NCBI RefSeq assembly: GCF_000328565.1
Contig: NC_019966.1
Span: forward strand, 372,001 to 436,000
Length of the DNA stretch: 64,000 nucleotides
From: Mycobacterium sp. JS623
GTDB taxonomy: Bacteria > Actinomycetota > Actinomycetes > Mycobacteriales > Mycobacteriaceae
Direction: 5' to 3'
Shown here: positions 51,006 through 60,455 of the stretch, piece after piece
Layout: the number at the start of each line of letters is the position of its first letter
Position numbering within the stretch: position 1 is the first letter of the stretch
Notes under the pieces: generated by a model
Seen by the model: the letters and a program-made list of their open reading frames with translations, nothing else
What the model was told of the DNA's origin: nothing
Databases searched by the model: none
Position numbers and translations under genes: made by a program

Positions 51006-52172
51006 CTAGCTGGCGAGTGGATCGTGTTGAATGCGCTCAACCGGCGCACCCTTTGCGACGAGCGCTGCCTTCGTGGCCTCGACCATCGCAGGCCCACCAC
51101 AGATCAGAATCTGCCGGTCGCCCCAGCCGCCATAGCGCGTCACCACGTCCGGCAGCAGGCCGGTCTGTCGCACATGCAAACCACGCGGCGGCTCGACATC
51201 GGGATACTCGGCGGCCCACGGCGGATCGGTGTTGAACTCCGACACCGGCGTCACCGACAGCCACGGGTTGGTCGACGCGATCTGCCACAGCGTGCGCAGG
51301 TCATAGAGCTCGCTCGGATAGCGGGCGCCGAAGAACAGGTGCACGCGCGGATTCTCGCCGTAGCGGCTGAGGTCCATGATCAGTGTGCGCAACGGCGCGA
51401 GACCCGTGCCGCCCGCCACCATGAGCACATCGCCACCGCCGCGGTCGACATGCATTCCGCCGTGCGGGTTGGACAACCGCCACCGGTCGCCGGGCCGAGT
51501 CTCGCCGACGATCGCGGTGCTGACCATGCCGCCGGTGACCGAGCGGATGTGAAACTCGATGGCGCCGCCACGGTCGGCGGGAATCGCGGGGCTCAGGTAG
51601 CGCCACCGCCGAGGCCACTGCGGCACCTGCACCGTGACGTACTGGCCTGGGTGGTAGTACAGCGGCTGATCCAGTTGCAGCCGGACCACCGAGACGTCGC
51701 GGGTGATCCGCAGGTGCTCGGTCACTGTGCCGTCGCGAAACGGCGGACCCTTCTCGGCGTCGGCCGCGCCACGCATCACCCCGATGATCAGCGCGACGGC
51801 GTCCTGGGCTGTGCCGGCGAGCCGGTCGTCCCAGCTCTCGATCAATTGGCTGCGCAGCGTCGTCAGCAATGCGTCCTGCATGCTGTCGTAATGCCGTTGC
51901 GAGACACCGTATTTGCGATGGTCGCGGCCCAGCTGAGCCAAAAACGCCACCGGCTCCTCGGCCCGCTGGGCGATCAGCTCGGCGAACAACCACGTGATCA
52001 CCTTGGCGAACGCGGCGCGCTGGGCAGCCATATCGGGCGGGAAGAGGTCGCGGGCCGAGGTGTCGATCGCGAACCAGCGGGTGTAGAACCGGCGGATCAA
52101 TCCTTCGGACCCGAGCGCAGGATCGACGGCGTTGCGCAGAAGCAGCAGCGCATCACGGTCCTCGAGTCCCAC
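51006..52172 (-). CDS. Globin-coupled FAD/NAD(P)H reductase, flavohemoprotein type (Rv0385-like)
   Basis: A 388-residue two-part protein. The globin part (residues 1-140) has a likely proximal His in LGRDHRKYGVS (near 95). The reductase part (150-388) shows a flavin-site segment RRWRYLSPAIP, then VAGGTGLAPLRTLI and LICGGPAMVEATK for NAD(P)H. This is the arrangement of flavohemoglobins that oxidise NO to nitrate, though the mycobacterial group is divergent and some members act differently. I start at GTG 52172, which gives a length near Rv0385 (about 390); the longer opening overlaps the next gene. It lies 11 bp after the membrane protein gene. Confidence 0.87.
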   Translation of the reverse strand: MGLEDRDALLLLRNAVDPALGSEGLIRRFYTRWFAIDTSARDLFPPDMAAQRAAFAKVITWLFAELIAQRAEEPVAFLAQLGRDHRKYGVSQRHYDSMQDALLTTLRSQLIESWDDRLAGTAQDAVALIIGVMRGAADAEKGPPFRDGTVTEHLRITRDVSVVRLQLDQPLYYHPGQYVTVQVPQWPRRWRYLSPAIPADRGGAIEFHIRSVTGGMVSTAIVGETRPGDRWRLSNPHGGMHVDRGGGDVLMVAGGTGLAPLRTLIMDLSRYGENPRVHLFFGARYPSELYDLRTLWQIASTNPWLSVTPVSEFNTDPPWAAEYPDVEPPRGLHVRQTGLLPDVVTRYGGWGDRQILICGGPAMVEATKAALVAKGAPVERIQHDPLAS

Positions 52173-52183
52173 GCCGCCCGAGT

Positions 52184-53203
52184 TTAGGCGCGCGCAGACC
52201 TGGCCTGGCGAACGGCGGCGAGCACGACCAGCCCGAAACCGGCCACCGTCCAGCAGGTCAGCACCACGATCGCGGTGGTCGCGCCTGCGCCGTCGAAGAA
52301 CGCGGTCGACCGCAGCAACGTCGCGGTCGCACCCTGCGGCAACCACTGGCCAAGCGTGCCCCAGCCACTTGGCAACATTTCGGGCGCGCTGTTCAGTCCC
52401 GACAGCGGGTTGCCCAGCAGCAACGCCAGCAGCGCGCCGATGGCGAGGCCGACCCGGCCGAACAACGAGCCAAGGCCCAGCATCGTCAGCCCTGCGGCCA
52501 GCAGGCCCAACGTGAGACCGGCCGCAACACCCCAGATGTTCTGGTCGATGGAGCCGAACACATAGCGCAGCAGCGCCGCGATCGTGACGCCCGCCCCTGC
52601 GGCGAACACCACGGCCCCGACGAAGCGGGTCCACACCTCGCGCCGCAGTAGCAACACCAAGGCGACTCCCGGCAGTAGGCCGGCCAAGGTGATCGGCAGT
52701 GCTGAGGCGGCCAGGCCTGCGCCGCGCGGATCCTGAGCGGTCGGCGGCGCGAGGTCCACGGTGTGCAGCGGCACGCCCGCTTGCTGCGCGATGCCGTTGC
52801 CGATCTGTGTCAACATCTGCGCGACCATCGGGCTACCGCCGGTGGCGATCAGCAGGCTCCGGCCGTCCTGCCCAAACGAAATGCCGCCGTACACATCGCG
52901 ATTGCGGATCGCGTCGCGCAGTGCCGCCTCGCCGGGGTAGTAGGTGATCGCGAACGCGCCGGGAGCGTGCTGGTCGAGCATGTCGGCGACTTGGCCACTG
53001 GCGGCTTGAGGGCCGGCCGCACCGACCGGGATGTGGTGTGGTTTCGAGCGCGCGGCAGGCAATGCAAACGCGATCGCGAGGATAGCCAGCGCGACAGTGA
53101 GCGCGACGATGATGCCGGTGGCGCGCAGCGCCGCGGGCGGTTCATGGATGGGTGACGCGTGGTGGGTGTGCCGGACCGGCGTGCCCAGCGGTGTCCCAGT
53201 CAT
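52184..53203 (-). CDS. Multi-pass membrane protein, ABC-2/YhgE-like
   Basis: A 339-residue protein: one span near residue 30-50, a large outer domain (55-165, with DMLDQHAPGAFAITYYPGEAAL and GGISFGQDGRS), then five spans (170-335) including the GNPLSGLNSAPEMLPSGWG turn. This resembles ABC-2-type permease or YhgE/Pip proteins that have no ATPase of their own, a group often next to a TetR regulator. Substrate unknown. It is the first gene of an operon with the globin-reductase and epimerase and is divergent from the TetR gene. Confidence 0.75.
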   Translation of the reverse strand: MTGTPLGTPVRHTHHASPIHEPPAALRATGIIVALTVALAILAIAFALPAARSKPHHIPVGAAGPQAASGQVADMLDQHAPGAFAITYYPGEAALRDAIRNRDVYGGISFGQDGRSLLIATGGSPMVAQMLTQIGNGIAQQAGVPLHTVDLAPPTAQDPRGAGLAASALPITLAGLLPGVALVLLLRREVWTRFVGAVVFAAGAGVTIAALLRYVFGSIDQNIWGVAAGLTLGLLAAGLTMLGLGSLFGRVGLAIGALLALLLGNPLSGLNSAPEMLPSGWGTLGQWLPQGATATLLRSTAFFDGAGATTAIVVLTCWTVAGFGLVVLAAVRQARSARA

Positions 53204-53268
53204 GGGGAGTCCTTTTCATCCGACGTTGAATTAATCCCTCCGTGCGAGCGTAACGCTGCACTGAGCGA

Positions 53269-53288
53269 ATTTCAACAACTATTGAAAT
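53269..53288. promoter_or_regulatory. Palindrome between divergent TetR and membrane-protein genes
   Basis: ATTTCAA-CAACTA-TTGAAAT has perfect 7-base arms, 14 bases before the TetR start. It is the likely TetR operator and overlaps a possible -10 (GATACT, right end) for the tetR gene. Confidence 0.6.
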
Positions 53289-53302
53289 GATACTGTCGGG
53301 AT

Positions 53303-53941
53303 ATGCCGCCACCAGCCAAGACAACGAAGCGCAGGGGTCGACGTCAGGGCGAACCGGTGTCGCGCGAGGCCGTGCTGGCGGCGGCCAAACATCGGTTCGC
53401 CACCGAGGGCTACGAGAAGACGACGCTGCGCGCGATCGCAGCGGACGCGCACGTCGACCCGTCGATGGTGCTCTACCTGTTCGGCTCGAAGGAGGCGCTG
53501 TTCCGTGAATCGCTGCGCCTGATCCTCGACCCCGATGTGTTGGTCGCCGCGCTCACCGGCGATACCGGCGACGAACCCGACATCGGTACTCGAATGGTGC
53601 GCACGTATCTGCGGATGTGGGAAACACCCGACACCGCGGCGAGTATGCGGGCGATGCTGCAATCGGCGACGTCGAACGCCGACGCGCACGATGCATTCCG
53701 CGGCTTCATGCAGAACTACGTGCTGACCGCGGTGTCGGGGGTGTTGGGCGGCGACGAGCGTGCCCGGCTGCGGGCGATGCTGGCCGCCAGCCAGCTCGTC
53801 GGAACGGCCATGCTGCGCTACATCATCGAGGTGCCGCCACTTGCGACACTGTCACCCGATGACGTGGTGGCGCTGATCGCGCCGACGGTGACGCGGTACT
53901 TGACGGCCGACGCGGATCAGCTAGGACTGCCCGAGCTATAA
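53303..53941 (+). CDS. TetR-family regulator
   Basis: A 212-residue TetR protein. The N-terminal helix-turn-helix reads VSREAVLAAAKHRFATEGYEKTTLRAIAADAHVDPSMVLYLFGSKEALFRES (residues 17-68; the tail after the DNA helix is typical). A ligand-binding domain follows (75-210). The inducer is unknown. Its gene is divergent from the membrane-protein/globin-reductase operon with 99 bp between, holding one palindrome, so it probably represses that operon and itself. Its 3' end overlaps the convergent Gap-like gene by 6 bp. Confidence 0.9.
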   Translation: MPPPAKTTKRRGRRQGEPVSREAVLAAAKHRFATEGYEKTTLRAIAADAHVDPSMVLYLFGSKEALFRESLRLILDPDVLVAALTGDTGDEPDIGTRMVRTYLRMWETPDTAASMRAMLQSATSNADAHDAFRGFMQNYVLTAVSGVLGGDERARLRAMLAASQLVGTAMLRYIIEVPPLATLSPDDVVALIAPTVTRYLTADADQLGLPEL

Positions 53942-54583
53942 CCCGTGAATTCCCTTGTACAGCACCAGAAGACCGATCACGACCAGAATGACGGCGACGA
54001 GCGCGGCGTGCTGCTGCTCCATCCAGTCCTTGAGCCGTCGCAGGGGTTCGTCGAGTCTGTCACCCGACACCGCGTAGGCGAGGATCGGAATCGCCACCGT
54101 CGACCCGGCGACCGCCACGTACCAAACCACGGCACTCCACACACCAGTGCTACCGAGCCCGTCGGTGCCGATCGCGAAACCCGCTGCGGCGCACATGAAT
54201 AGCACCTTGGGGTTGACGACGGTCAGCGCCGCTGCGGCGAGCCCGGCGCGAACCGGGGTGAGCTTGCCGAGACTCTGCATCCAGCCCGGGGTATGCGCAG
54301 CCCGCTTGCGGGTCAGCCAACGGTAGATTCCGAACACGATCAACGCCGCGCCGACCCCGATGCGGACCCACGACGCCCAGACGGGCGGCTTGCTGAGATC
54401 TACCAGCAGATTTGAGATCTCGAGGAAGATGACCGTCAGCGCCGCAAGGCCGAGCAGCCAGCCGGCCAAGAAGGACAGCCCCGTCGGTCGCGGCCGCGGG
54501 GTGTGCAACACCAGCACCGCCGGAATGATCGACAGCGGCGAGAGTGCGACCACCAACGCCAGGGGGATGAGTTCGGTGAGCAC
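53936..54583 (-). CDS. Gap/SfLAP-like membrane protein 2
   Basis: A 215-residue six-span membrane protein. IPLALVVALSPLSIIPAVLV, the RPTGLSFLAGWLLGL segment and VVNPKVLFMCAAAGFAIG match the SfLAP/GAP family of small-lipid-addressing proteins also seen at 13016-13819. In mycobacteria such proteins assist export of sulfolipid or GPL; the lipid here is unknown. Start at GTG 54583, which overlaps the stop of the upstream secreted-protein gene (TAGTG), so they are coupled. Confidence 0.8.
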   Translation of the reverse strand: MLTELIPLALVVALSPLSIIPAVLVLHTPRPRPTGLSFLAGWLLGLAALTVIFLEISNLLVDLSKPPVWASWVRIGVGAALIVFGIYRWLTRKRAAHTPGWMQSLGKLTPVRAGLAAAALTVVNPKVLFMCAAAGFAIGTDGLGSTGVWSAVVWYVAVAGSTVAIPILAYAVSGDRLDEPLRRLKDWMEQQHAALVAVILVVIGLLVLYKGIHGL

Positions 54584-54987
54584 TATATGTATTGACCAGC
54601 GTCGTAGCGGCAGGCTTTCCAATCGGTGCCATCGCGACGAAATTCCACGTCGAACGTCTTGGGGTTTGCGCGGTTGGCGGCCTGGAATCGAACGTTGGCA
54701 ACCGCGTCCCCGCCGGTCACCTGAACCGAGTTGATGGTGATCTGCGTGGGCCCGTCGGATTTTCTGCTCGCATACCAGCCCGCTTCGAAGCCGGCCGCCT
54801 TGCGGATGTTGTCGCACAGATGGGTGGCGAACTCGGTGAAATCGGTGCGGTTGTAGGAGCCGTTCATCCCGTTGAGAACCGCGCGCACCTGGTCTTCATC
54901 GGTGGCCGCCTGGGCCGTCGCAGACGACAGTGTCACCAAACTCGCGACGACCATCACCACCCAGCGCACCGACCTAGCCTGACCCAT
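54583..54987 (-). CDS. Small secreted protein (DUF4878-like fold)
   Basis: A 134-residue protein with a signal peptide (ARSVRWVVMVVASLV, cleavage after AQA near 27). The mature part looks like a small cystatin/NTF2-type domain: DQVRAVLNGMNGSYNRTDFTEFATHLC then ITINSVQVTGGDAVANVRF and a C-terminal WKACRYD. The two cysteines may pair. ATG 54987 is chosen for the signal peptide and the GAGAAG before it. Divergent from clpB with 209 bp between. Function unknown. Confidence 0.75.
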   Translation of the reverse strand: MGQARSVRWVVMVVASLVTLSSATAQAATDEDQVRAVLNGMNGSYNRTDFTEFATHLCDNIRKAAGFEAGWYASRKSDGPTQITINSVQVTGGDAVANVRFQAANRANPKTFDVEFRRDGTDWKACRYDAGQYI

Positions 54988-55110
54988 GGCTTCTCGCCCG
55001 CTGATGCGGCACGCCGTAACTGCCGAAAAACCGCCCCTCGAGACTGCGGCCAGATCGCGATCGGCGAGGATCTTGCGATCTTCCAGCAAGCTCGTGGCAA
55101 AATAGTCAGA

Positions 55111-55131
55111 CTTGAGCGGAACAGACTCAAC
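55111..55131 (+). promoter_or_regulatory. HspR box (HAIR) of clpB
   Basis: CTTGAGC-N7-ACTCAAC: each arm differs from the HAIR consensus by its one inner or outer base. It overlaps the SigH-like -35 of clpB, so HspR would block that promoter. Confidence 0.75.
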
Positions 55132-55143
55132 CTTGACGACGTT
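55118..55143 (+). promoter_or_regulatory. SigH-like promoter of clpB
   Basis: GGAAC (55118-55122) and CGTT (55140-55143) with a 17-base spacer, as at dnaK. The clpB leader would be about 45 bases. Confidence 0.6.
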
Positions 55144-55196
55144 GAACATCCCGACAAGCATTTACCTGGCCCTTTTCGAATGATCGGAGGACCGTC

Positions 55197-57767
55197 GTGG
55201 ACTCTTTCAACCCGACGACCAAGACTCAGGCGGCGCTGACCGCGGCACTGCAGGCGGCAACGGCCGCAGGCAATCCGCAGATCACGCCCGCCCACCTGTT
55301 GATGGCACTGCTCACCCAAAACGATGGCATTGCCGCTCCACTATTGGAGGCCGTCGGCGTCGAACCTGCGACTATCCGCGCCGAGACGCAACGGCTCCTC
55401 GACCGGCTGCCCAGCGCCAGCGGCGCTGCCTCACAGCCGCAGCTCAGCCCGCAGTCGCTGGCCGCGATCACGGCTGCCCAAAGTCTCGCCACCGAGATGG
55501 ACGACGAGTACGTCTCGACCGAGCACTTGATGGTCGGCCTGGCGGGAGGATTAGGCGGCTCGGCCGCCGCAGCCGATTCCGACGTGGCCAAGCTGCTGAC
55601 GGGCCACGGCGCATCGCCTCAAGCCCTGAGGGAGGCGTTCGTCAAGGTGCGCGGCAGCGCCCGCGTCACCAGCCCGGATCCCGAAGGCAGCTACCAGGCG
55701 CTGGAGAAGTACTCCACCGACCTGACTGAGCGCGCCCGCGAAGGCAAGCTCGACCCAGTCATTGGGCGCGACAACGAGATTCGTCGCGTCGTGCAGGTGC
55801 TCTCCAGGCGCACCAAGAACAACCCGGTGCTCATCGGTGAGCCCGGCGTCGGTAAGACCGCGATCGTCGAGGGCCTGGCCCAGCGCATCGTGGCCGGCGA
55901 CGTGCCCGAAAGCCTGCGCGACAAGTCCGTCGTCTCGCTGGACCTCGGTTCGATGGTGGCAGGTGCGAAGTACCGCGGCGAGTTCGAGGAACGGCTCAAG
56001 GCCGTGCTCGACGACATCAAGAACTCCGCGGGGCAGATCATCACGTTCATCGACGAGCTGCACACCATCGTCGGCGCCGGCGCGACCGGCGAGGGCGCGA
56101 TGGATGCGGGCAACATGATCAAGCCGATGCTGGCCCGCGGCGAACTGCGCCTGGTCGGCGCGACCACCCTCGACGAGTACCGCAAGTACATCGAGAAGGA
56201 CGCCGCGCTGGAGCGCCGCTTCCAGCAGGTGTTCGTCGGTGAACCGTCGGTCGAAGACACCGTCGGCATCCTGCGCGGTCTGAAGGACCGCTACGAGGTG
56301 CACCACGGCGTACGCATCACCGACTCGGCGCTGGTCGCGGCGGCCACGCTGTCCGACCGCTACATCACCGCCCGGTTCCTGCCGGACAAGGCCATCGACC
56401 TGGTCGACGAGGCCGCGTCGCGGCTGCGCATGGAGATCGACTCCCGGCCCGTCGAGATCGACGAGGTCGAGCGCCTGGTCCGTCGCCTCGAGATCGAGGA
56501 AATGGCGCTGGCCAAGGAAGAAGACGCCGCGTCCAAGGAGCGGCTCGAGAAGCTGCGCGCCGAACTTGCCGACCAGAAGGAGAAGCTGGCCGAGCTGACC
56601 ACCCGCTGGCAGAACGAGAAGAGCGCCATCGACGTGGTCCGCGAGCTCAAGGAACAGCTCGAGGAGCTGCGTGGTGAAGCGGACCGCGCCGAACGCGACG
56701 GCAACCTCGAGAAGGCGGCTGAGCTGCGCTACGGCCGCATCCCCGAGCTCGAGAAGAAGCTCGACGCGGCGCTGCCGCACGCCGAGGCCCGCGAGGACGT
56801 CATGCTCAAGGAAGAGGTCGGGCCCGACGACATCGCCGACGTGGTGTCCGCGTGGACCGGCATTCCGGCGGGCCGCATGCTCGAGGGCGAAACGGCCAAG
56901 CTGCTGCGGATGGAAGACGAGCTGGGCAAGCGCGTCGTCGGGCAGCGCAAGGCCGTGCAGGCCGTGTCTGACGCCGTGCGGCGCAGCCGTGCCGGGGTCG
57001 CCGACCCGAACCGGCCGACTGGCTCGTTCATGTTCCTCGGCCCCACCGGCGTCGGTAAGACCGAGCTGGCCAAGGCGCTTGCGGAGTTCCTGTTCGACGA
57101 CGAACGCGCGATGGTCCGCATCGACATGAGCGAGTACGGCGAGAAGCACTCCGTGGCCCGACTCGTCGGCGCGCCTCCCGGCTACGTCGGCTACGACCAG
57201 GGCGGTCAGCTGACCGAGGCGGTGCGGCGGCGGCCGTACACGGTGATCCTGTTCGACGAGATCGAAAAGGCCCACCCCGACGTGTTCGACGTGCTGCTGC
57301 AGGTGCTCGACGAGGGCAGGCTGACCGACGGCCAGGGCCGCACGGTCGACTTCCGCAACACGATCCTGATCCTGACGTCCAACCTGGGTTCGGGCGGGAC
57401 GGAAGAGCAGGTGATGGCCGCGGTGCGCTCGGCGTTCAAGCCCGAGTTCATCAACCGGCTCGACGACGTGATCATCTTCGCCGGCCTCGAGCCCGGTGAG
57501 CTGGTGCAGATCGTCGACATCCAGTTGGCCCAGCTGCAGAAGCGACTGGCGCAGCGGCGGCTCACCCTCGAGGTGTCGCTACCGGCCAAGCAGTGGCTGG
57601 CCCAGCGCGGGTTCGACCCGCTCTACGGCGCCCGGCCGCTGCGGCGGCTGATCCAGCAGGCCATCGGCGACCAGCTGGCGAAAATGCTGCTGGCCGGCGA
57701 GGTGCACGACGGCGACGTCGTTCCGGTCAACGTCAGCGCGGACGGGAATTCACTGGTCCTGGGCTGA
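55197..57767 (+). CDS. clpB: Disaggregase ClpB (Hsp100)
   Basis: An 856-residue AAA+ protein. Clp N domain (residues 1-145), first ATPase (GEPGVGKTA near 218, [15 protein letters not shown]), the coiled-coil M domain (400-520), then the second ATPase (GPTGVGKTE near 618, [14 protein letters not shown] near 685). It extracts proteins from aggregates together with DnaK. The start is GTG 55197 behind GGAGGA. The promoter region shows a HAIR box on top of a SigH-like promoter. A strong intrinsic terminator ends the transcript. Confidence 0.98.
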   Translation: MDSFNPTTKTQAALTAALQAATAAGNPQITPAHLLMALLTQNDGIAAPLLEAVGVEPATIRAETQRLLDRLPSASGAASQPQLSPQSLAAITAAQSLATEMDDEYVSTEHLMVGLAGGLGGSAAAADSDVAKLLTGHGASPQALREAFVKVRGSARVTSPDPEGSYQALEKYSTDLTERAREGKLDPVIGRDNEIRRVVQVLSRRTKNNPVLIGEPGVGKTAIVEGLAQRIVAGDVPESLRDKSVVSLDLGSMVAGAKYRGEFEERLKAVLDDIKNSAGQIITFIDELHTIVGAGATGEGAMDAGNMIKPMLARGELRLVGATTLDEYRKYIEKDAALERRFQQVFVGEPSVEDTVGILRGLKDRYEVHHGVRITDSALVAAATLSDRYITARFLPDKAIDLVDEAASRLRMEIDSRPVEIDEVERLVRRLEIEEMALAKEEDAASKERLEKLRAELADQKEKLAELTTRWQNEKSAIDVVRELKEQLEELRGEADRAERDGNLEKAAELRYGRIPELEKKLDAALPHAEAREDVMLKEEVGPDDIADVVSAWTGIPAGRMLEGETAKLLRMEDELGKRVVGQRKAVQAVSDAVRRSRAGVADPNRPTGSFMFLGPTGVGKTELAKALAEFLFDDERAMVRIDMSEYGEKHSVARLVGAPPGYVGYDQGGQLTEAVRRRPYTVILFDEIEKAHPDVFDVLLQVLDEGRLTDGQGRTVDFRNTILILTSNLGSGGTEEQVMAAVRSAFKPEFINRLDDVIIFAGLEPGELVQIVDIQLAQLQKRLAQRRLTLEVSLPAKQWLAQRGFDPLYGARPLRRLIQQAIGDQLAKMLLAGEVHDGDVVPVNVSADGNSLVLG

Positions 57768-57778
57768 TGGCGATCCGC

Positions 57779-57814
57779 AAAGGCCCCGCACGCTTCGGCG
57801 TGTCGGGGCCTTTT
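57779..57814 (+). terminator. Intrinsic terminator of clpB
   Basis: AAAGGCCCCGCACGC, loop TTCG, then the near-perfect complement with one bulged base and TTTT. Starts 12 bases after the clpB stop. Confidence 0.9.
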
Positions 57815-57892
57815 GCGTCTGCCGACGCTGATATGGGGTTGTGATCCGCTTGAGTTCGGGAATACAAGCCCCTAACAGATAGGCTTGGTGCA

Positions 57893-58753
57893 ATGGTCCC
57901 GCTCTGGTTCACGCTGTCCGCACTCTGTTTCGTGGGTGCGGCGGTGCTGCTGTATGTCGACATCGACCGTCGACGCGGACTGGGTCGCCGCCGCAAGTCC
58001 TGGGCGAAGTCGCACGGCTTCGATTACGAGCACGAATCGGCAGACATCATCAAGCGCTGGAAGCGCGGCGTCATTTCGACGGTCGGCGATATCAGCGCCA
58101 AGAACGTCGTGCTTGGCCAGATCCGCGGGGAGGCGGTGTTCATCTTCGACCTCGAGGACGTCGCAACGGTCATCGCGCTGCACCGCAAGGTCGGCACCAA
58201 CGTCGTCGTCGACCTGCGGCTCAAGGGCATCAAAGAGCCGCGGGAAAACGACATCTGGCTGCTCGGCGCGATCGGCCCGCGGATGGTGTACTCCACCAAC
58301 CTCGACGCAGCCCGCCGCGCTTGTGACCGGCGGATGGTGACGTTCGCCCACACCGCGCCAGACTGCGCGGAAATCATGTGGAACGAACAGAACTGGACGC
58401 TGGTGTCGATGCCGGTGACCAGCACGCGCGCGCAGTGGGACGAAGGCCTGCGCACTGTGCGCCAGTTCAACGACCTGCTGCGGGTGCTGCCGCCGATCCC
58501 TCAGGCCATCACGGGCCAGCCCGTCGCGCGCCGCAGCGGCTCGCCGAGCCGCCCCCTCACGCCCGCGCCAGGGCGCGCTGAATCTCTTCCGCCCGCCCGC
58601 TCCCAGCCGACAACCGGCCGGGCGGACCTGCCGCCGGGCCGCGCCGACGTCGGCCGTTACGTCCCTCGCCCCGAGGCAGGCCGTGCCGAAGGGGTACGCC
58701 GCCCGCCGCCGCCCTCGCGCAACGGTCGGCAGTCTCCGCACTACCAGCGGTAA
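57893..58753 (+). CDS. Membrane-anchored protein, Rv0383c-like
   Basis: A 286-residue protein with one N-terminal span (residues 3-23), a basic turn (RRRGLGRRRKSWAKSHG), a globular cytoplasmic domain (30-205, with FIFDLEDVATVIALHRKVGTN style repeats of strands) and a Pro/Arg-rich tail (210-286). No family function is known. It follows clpB on the same strand as Rv0383c follows clpB in M. tuberculosis, with a terminator between them here. No catalytic motif is visible. Confidence 0.75.
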   Translation: MVPLWFTLSALCFVGAAVLLYVDIDRRRGLGRRRKSWAKSHGFDYEHESADIIKRWKRGVISTVGDISAKNVVLGQIRGEAVFIFDLEDVATVIALHRKVGTNVVVDLRLKGIKEPRENDIWLLGAIGPRMVYSTNLDAARRACDRRMVTFAHTAPDCAEIMWNEQNWTLVSMPVTSTRAQWDEGLRTVRQFNDLLRVLPPIPQAITGQPVARRSGSPSRPLTPAPGRAESLPPARSQPTTGRADLPPGRADVGRYVPRPEAGRAEGVRRPPPPSRNGRQSPHYQR

Positions 58754-58767
58754 GTAATGTCTAGGGC

Positions 58768-59544
58768 ATGTCTCGCCCCGTCGCACTGATCACTGGACCG
58801 ACGTCCGGGCTCGGCGCGGGATTCGCCCGCCGCTACGCCGTCGACGGCTACGACCTGGTGCTGGTCGCCCGCGACGCCGGCCGGCTGGAGCGCCTCGCCG
58901 CCGAACTGCATGACGAAGCCGGCGCCGGAGTCGAAGTGCTCGTCGCGGACCTGGCCGCCGACGCCGACCGCGCGAAGGTGGCGGATCGGCTATCGGCCGG
59001 CGTGCGGGTTCTGGTGAACAACGCGGGATTTGGTACGTCCGGCGAATTCTGGACGGCGGATTACGCGAAGCTGCAAGCCCAGCTCGACGTCAACGTCACC
59101 GCGGTGATGCAGCTGACCCACGCCGCACTGCCACCGATGCTGGCCGCCAACGAGGGCACCGTGATCAACGTCGCGAGCGTTGCGGGGCTGCTGCCCGGCC
59201 GCGGGTCGACGTATTCGGCGTCCAAGGCGTGGGTGATCGCGTTCTCCGAAGGGTTGGCCAACGGCCTGACCGACACCCATGTCGGGGTGCATGCGCTGTG
59301 TCCTGGCTTCGTGCACACCGAGTTTCACGCCCGCGCCGGGATCGAGATGAGCGGCACCCCGTCGTTCCTGTGGCTCGAGGTCGACGACGTGGTCCGTGAG
59401 TGCATGGCCGACGTCGCCAAGGGCAAGGTCGTCATCGTGCCGGGCTTGCAGTACAAGGCGCTCACCACCGGCGGGCGGATGGTGCCGCGAAACGTGTTGC
59501 GCGCCATGACAAAGGTTGTCGGCCGCGGCCGAGGACGAACTTGA
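58768..59544 (+). CDS. Short-chain dehydrogenase/reductase
   Basis: A 258-residue classical SDR. Nucleotide motif [16 protein letters not shown] (residues 8-23), [12 protein letters not shown] (near 90), catalytic Ser in INVASVAG (near 135), then YSASKAW (Tyr-x-x-x-Lys near 150). It reduces or oxidises a carbonyl/alcohol with NAD(P)H; the substrate is unknown. It starts 14 bp after the Rv0383c-like gene. In M. tuberculosis I recall pyrE (Rv0382c) near this place; here the SDR occupies it. Confidence 0.9.
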   Translation: MSRPVALITGPTSGLGAGFARRYAVDGYDLVLVARDAGRLERLAAELHDEAGAGVEVLVADLAADADRAKVADRLSAGVRVLVNNAGFGTSGEFWTADYAKLQAQLDVNVTAVMQLTHAALPPMLAANEGTVINVASVAGLLPGRGSTYSASKAWVIAFSEGLANGLTDTHVGVHALCPGFVHTEFHARAGIEMSGTPSFLWLEVDDVVRECMADVAKGKVVIVPGLQYKALTTGGRMVPRNVLRAMTKVVGRGRGRT

Positions 59545-59555
59545 GCCGCACCTAG

Positions 59556-60455
59556 ATGCGCGCACTCATCGCCATCATGGCGGCGATTGTCATGGTCGCC
59601 TCGGCGTGCTCCGGCGACGACCCGCGACCCGCCCCGTACTCCACACAGTCTGCGGCGTTCGGTCAATCGCTGTCGCTGCTCGGCTGGAACATCTCCGTGT
59701 CGAATCTTCGTTTCGACGCCGACTATGTCCTCGTTGACGTCGATGGGTCGGTGCCGAAGAAGGATGCGCCGCACGCCAAACCCGAGGACATCCGATTCGG
59801 GTTGTACGGCGCGCTGGCGCATCCGATCGAGGCCAATGCGCTTGGCGCGTGCAAGGACGTGACAAGCCTTGCGGTGCAACCATTGTCGATGCCGACGCCG
59901 GATCGGATGACCGGCACCCTGTGTTTTGGGCCGCAGCGTGACCAGTCGCAAGTACGCGGTGTCTACGTGTACTCGCCGCGGGAACGGATTCCCGACACGG
60001 TTGCGGCGTACCCCGCGGCGTTTCCCGTCGGCCTGCTGCCCACGAACCAGAACGACACCGGGCTGATGCTGAAGACATCGAGCGTTGACGCGTTTCGCGC
60101 CGACGGTGCGCAGCTCGACCCGTCGGCCATGGGCGATCCGAATGCGTTCTCCGGCAACGGCTATATGCTGCTCGGTCTCGAAATCGACGGTCTGGCAGCG
60201 CGGTACCGCGACGATTCAGCGCGCCGCGGCGGTCCAATGATGGTGCTGGCCGCACCGACGCTGCCGCCCCCCGGACTGAGCCATGCCTGCGACGTCTACG
60301 GCGCCTCGGTGCTCGTTCTGCCCGACGCGTCGCGCGACGCCGTTCAGGTTCGCGTCTCGTTGTGCACGCAGGGCGACATCAACGCGGCGCTGCTGTACGC
60401 GACCGTGTCGATGGTCGGCACCCACGCCGGGCTGTGGGAGAAAGAAAAAGGATGA
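59556..60455 (+). CDS. Lipoprotein, Rv0381c-like
   Basis: A 299-residue lipoprotein. The signal (ALIAIMAAIVMVASAC) ends in lipobox ASAC at residue 18. The body has no known motif; it contains long beta-rich stretches (LLGWNISVSNLRFDADYVLV) and six further cysteines. Position between the SDR and the TrmH-type gene and the length fit Rv0381c (about 302 residues). It follows the SDR by 11 bp; its TGA overlaps the next ATG (ATGA), so both are one operon. Confidence 0.78.
   Translation: MRALIAIMAAIVMVASACSGDDPRPAPYSTQSAAFGQSLSLLGWNISVSNLRFDADYVLVDVDGSVPKKDAPHAKPEDIRFGLYGALAHPIEANALGACKDVTSLAVQPLSMPTPDRMTGTLCFGPQRDQSQVRGVYVYSPRERIPDTVAAYPAAFPVGLLPTNQNDTGLMLKTSSVDAFRADGAQLDPSAMGDPNAFSGNGYMLLGLEIDGLAARYRDDSARRGGPMMVLAAPTLPPPGLSHACDVYGASVLVLPDASRDAVQVRVSLCTQGDINAALLYATVSMVGTHAGLWEKEKG

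Noticed and set aside
55551..57275. Open 574-codon frame antisense to clpB
   Set aside because: A shadow of the GC-rich clpB codons with biased composition and no motif.
57867..57887. Single CCCCTAA with flanking AAGCC/GGCTT before the Rv0383c-like gene
   Set aside because: One isolated copy, not an array like those in the ini region, and the arms are only five bases. It may be chance.
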